From contig LSSL01000175.1 in NCBI GenBank assembly GCA_001953115.1, positions 9,860-33,133 on the forward strand: a DNA stretch of 23,274 nucleotides, read 5' to 3'. The stretch comes from Smittium mucronatum (Eukaryota > Kickxellomycota > Harpellomycetes > Harpellales > Legeriomycetaceae). A program made the translations under genes and the position numbers. A model generated the notes under the pieces. That model did not search any database. It saw only the letters and a list, made by a program, of their open reading frames with translations, and had not been told where the DNA came from. Positions 21,483 to 23,274 of this stretch are shown in pieces. Positions within the stretch are counted from its first letter, which is position 1. Each line of letters begins with the position of its first letter.

Positions 21483-22140
21483 CTGGAAAAAAATAAAGGA
21501 AAACCGGGAAATTCTACAAATCCCGGAAGGCATATACAATATATATTTTTTTAACACCCATTCTTGTCCGATAATTTTGGGAAAATATAGCTAAAAATTA
21601 TATATACGCTTTATTTAACCGCTTTTTTTTTAAAGTCCACCCATTAATTCATTTGCTAGGCCGAAAAAAGAATTTATATTTCTTATTCTATTTTGGGACT
21701 CAGAAATAAACCCAATCACTTTTTTTTGTTAAATTTAATTTACTATTTGTCGATTAATTAGATGTATTCATTAATTACCAATTACATTATATTAAATCAA
21801 ATATTTTATTTATAGGTTGGTATATAGCTACAATTTAGCCAATTTTCCTGAAGGGGGAGAAAGCGAGTATATCTAATAGATAAAATCTTCTCAAAAAGAT
21901 GCAAGAATAATTTGGTTAAAAAAAGATTGGAAATTAAAATTCTAAAGATAAGTTTTATCCAAAGGAAAAAAAAAATAGACAGATTTTGTATTTCGATATT
22001 TTTTTAATTAGTTTTTCTTGATTTCGCGGACAAAAATGGCTGGTGATGAATAAAATCTGACTATTATTTCACAAATTTGCGAAATTATACAGATTTTATT
22101 TGTTTTTTCAAGGTTTTGTCGACCGAGTAACACCAAACTT
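21483..22140 (+). repeat. Diverged dispersed repeat, copy B
   Basis: This is the direct-orientation partner of the copy at 18218-18860 and is less AT-decayed. Near its 5' end it has an inverted repeat, CCGGGA and TCCCGG around an 11-base loop (21504-21526). Its 3' end carries GCGAAATTATACAGATTTT and then GTCGACCGAGTAACACCAAA, the block shared with copies A and C. No long frame is present. It may be a MITE or SINE-like element or part of a larger decayed element; terminal repeats and target duplications are not discernible. Confidence 0.7.
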
Positions 22141-22834
22141 TGGCTTTTATTTTTATTGGCAGATTTTTTATAAAATTATATACATATATATTTTTAAAAT
22201 CCAAAAGTTTTTTTTAAAAAAAAAATTAGTTTGAGAATGAAACAGCTTAATTGGGAGATTTTCTTCAAAGACGGAAGCTTTTCTGTTGAACTTTTTACTA
22301 TTTTCCTAATTTGGAAATATAATACTAGGATCATGCATAAAATTATTGGGTAATCTGGAGCTGAAATTGGAACTAATAGATATATTTTCTATTTTCAAAG
22401 TATTTTATTTTTATCAGATCCAGTATTTTTATTGGATTTACCACGGTATAAGTTGAAATTCAACCAATGGCTTAAGTAGCTAAAAAATCTGGTCTTGAAA
22501 AAAATATACCAATTGTTTCAATTAACATGTGATTATATTGAGAGATAACGCCTATAGAAAATAGGCGAAAAATGAGTTGAAGAGATTGAATTTTTTGACG
22601 TTTTACTGATCTTGTAAAGATTTGATCAATTTAAGCTAAGTTTCAAAAAAGGGGTTATGAACAGTTATTCGCTCCAATCATTTCATACAATTGATTACTG
22701 TAATCTTTTTCTTTATTTTATTTTTTTCAAAATACAAGTAATTTAATGAAAATTTAGAGCCAAAAGTCTAAGCATAAATCGTAGATATCGGAATAACTCT
22801 ATTAAAAAGGAATTACTTTTTTTATAGAAAATAT
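22141..22834. other. Moderately AT-rich spacer before the right-hand island
   Basis: Base composition is noticeably more mixed than in the desert from about 22220 on. No frame of useful length or recognised motif is present. It contains the perfect hairpin at 22549-22567. It could be the upstream part of the right-hand element or ordinary gene-flanking DNA. Confidence 0.5.
22549..22567. repeat. Perfect 7-bp hairpin
   Basis: CGCCTAT and ATAGGCG pair exactly around the five-base loop AGAAA. There is no T run after it that would suggest a terminator. Its function is unknown; it lies 270 bases before the structured island. Confidence 0.75.
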
Positions 22835-23274
22835 GAGCCCCTAAGGGTGAAATACCTTGCCGTGGTTTAGGGGCTTGATAGTGTACTTTTCGAAGTACAA
22901 TAGACCAAAATTTCACACAGCGTTGTGCTATTCTTGGTTGGGAATAGTGGAGACAGCGCACAACGATTCGGAAGACAGCGATTCCAGAGGAGGAATATCT
23001 AGAAACAGGGGGAGCCGATCGTTTGGCACAGCTGAGACATAGTCTAGTGCACAAGTCCAGCGTTCGACAGTCAGACGGATCTCAGCGTCTAACAACTATT
23101 TGTAGAAAAGCCATGTCGATCAAATCCAGGTTTGGGTAGAGGCCTAATTTTATTAATCCTGTTAGAAGTAGGCTCTGACTAGGAGCTCAGTAGTTTCAAT
23201 GAACTATTGTTCATTGACAAAGAGCTTAATTCTTGACTGCTAGTAACCTCAGTCATACACCTACTTGAAGCAAT
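22835..23274 (+). ncRNA. G+C-rich structured island, candidate non-coding RNA or retroelement end
   Basis: An abrupt composition change from AT-rich DNA marks a block of about 440 bases running off the window. Predicted stems, in order: AGCCCCTAA with TTAGGGGCT (22836-22844 and 22867-22875, 9 bp); TGTACTT with AAGTACA closed by TTCG (22882-22899, 7 bp); CGTTGTGC with GCACAACG (22921-22928 and 22958-22965, 8 bp) enclosing TATTC with GAATA (22929-22933 and 22942-22946); ATTCC with GGAAT (22981-22996); and TCAATGAAC with GTTCATTGA around TATT (23196-23217). Such a series favours a folded RNA. A 61-residue plus frame (22857-23042) and a 103-residue minus frame (22743-23054) also cover it, with no recognised domain. 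The product is unknown; a retroelement 5' region is an alternative. Confidence 0.45.
23024..23126 (+). promoter_or_regulatory. Possible RNA polymerase III internal promoter (A and B boxes)
   Basis: TGGCACAGCTG at 23024-23034 fits the A-box consensus TRGYNNARNNG fully, and GATCAAATC at 23118-23126 fits the B-box core GWTCRANNC. They are 83 bases apart, longer than in most tRNA genes but within what type 2 promoters can tolerate. A TTTT at 23148-23151 could end transcription. No tRNA cloverleaf is present. Degenerate boxes arise by chance, so this is weak evidence. Confidence 0.25.

Noticed and set aside
22743..23054. 103-residue minus-strand frame and 61-residue plus-strand frame across the right-hand island
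   Set aside because: Both strands are open because stops are rarer in G+C-rich DNA; no domain is recognised and the perfect stems explain the sequence better. Kept only as an alternative.

Overview
Eukaryotic nuclear DNA. The left edge carries the 5' part of a split geranylgeranyl diphosphate synthase (GGPPS) gene on the minus strand: five exon segments separated by four short GT-AG introns (63 to 124 bp), with translated exons that join in phase into a continuous type III GGPPS N-terminal half. From memory of the family, the block [20 protein letters not shown] looks more like fungal GGPPS than insect or vertebrate GGPPS, where different residues surround KTGGLF. A fungus is therefore my best guess. 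A different eukaryote, or a transferred fungal gene, is not excluded.

Layout: 1-23 is a pure G run at the window edge. 66-984 is the partial GGPPS gene, whose 3' half, including the second aspartate-rich motif, lies beyond the window start. About 985-2130 is a less AT-rich zone holding the likely GGPPS leader and promoter and, on the plus strand at 1962, a short ORF with a hydrophobic start that could be the first exon of a divergent gene. From about 2130 to 22220 there is a roughly 20 kb, extremely AT-rich desert full of A and T homopolymers, in which I see no convincing protein-coding, rRNA or tRNA gene.

Inside the desert I can make out: a 7-bp tandem array (8602-8685) followed by a G-tract cluster (8721-8757); a tiny GC island with good minus-strand splice-like signals (14521-14580); G runs fused to T-rich tracts; and a family of badly diverged dispersed repeats. 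Two of these copies are about 650 bp long (18218-18860 and 21483-22140) and a third is partial (16171-16260). This suggests that at least part of the desert is decayed transposon DNA that has drifted to A+T.

At the right end base composition changes. From about 22220 the DNA is less AT-rich, and from 22835 to the window edge there is a G+C-rich island containing five perfect or near-perfect hairpins, one closed by a UUCG tetraloop, plus matches to RNA polymerase III A and B boxes. It is the best candidate here for an undescribed element: a structured non-coding RNA or the structured end of a retroelement. No complete gene system can be reconstructed, because the only firmly identified gene is cut by the window edge.
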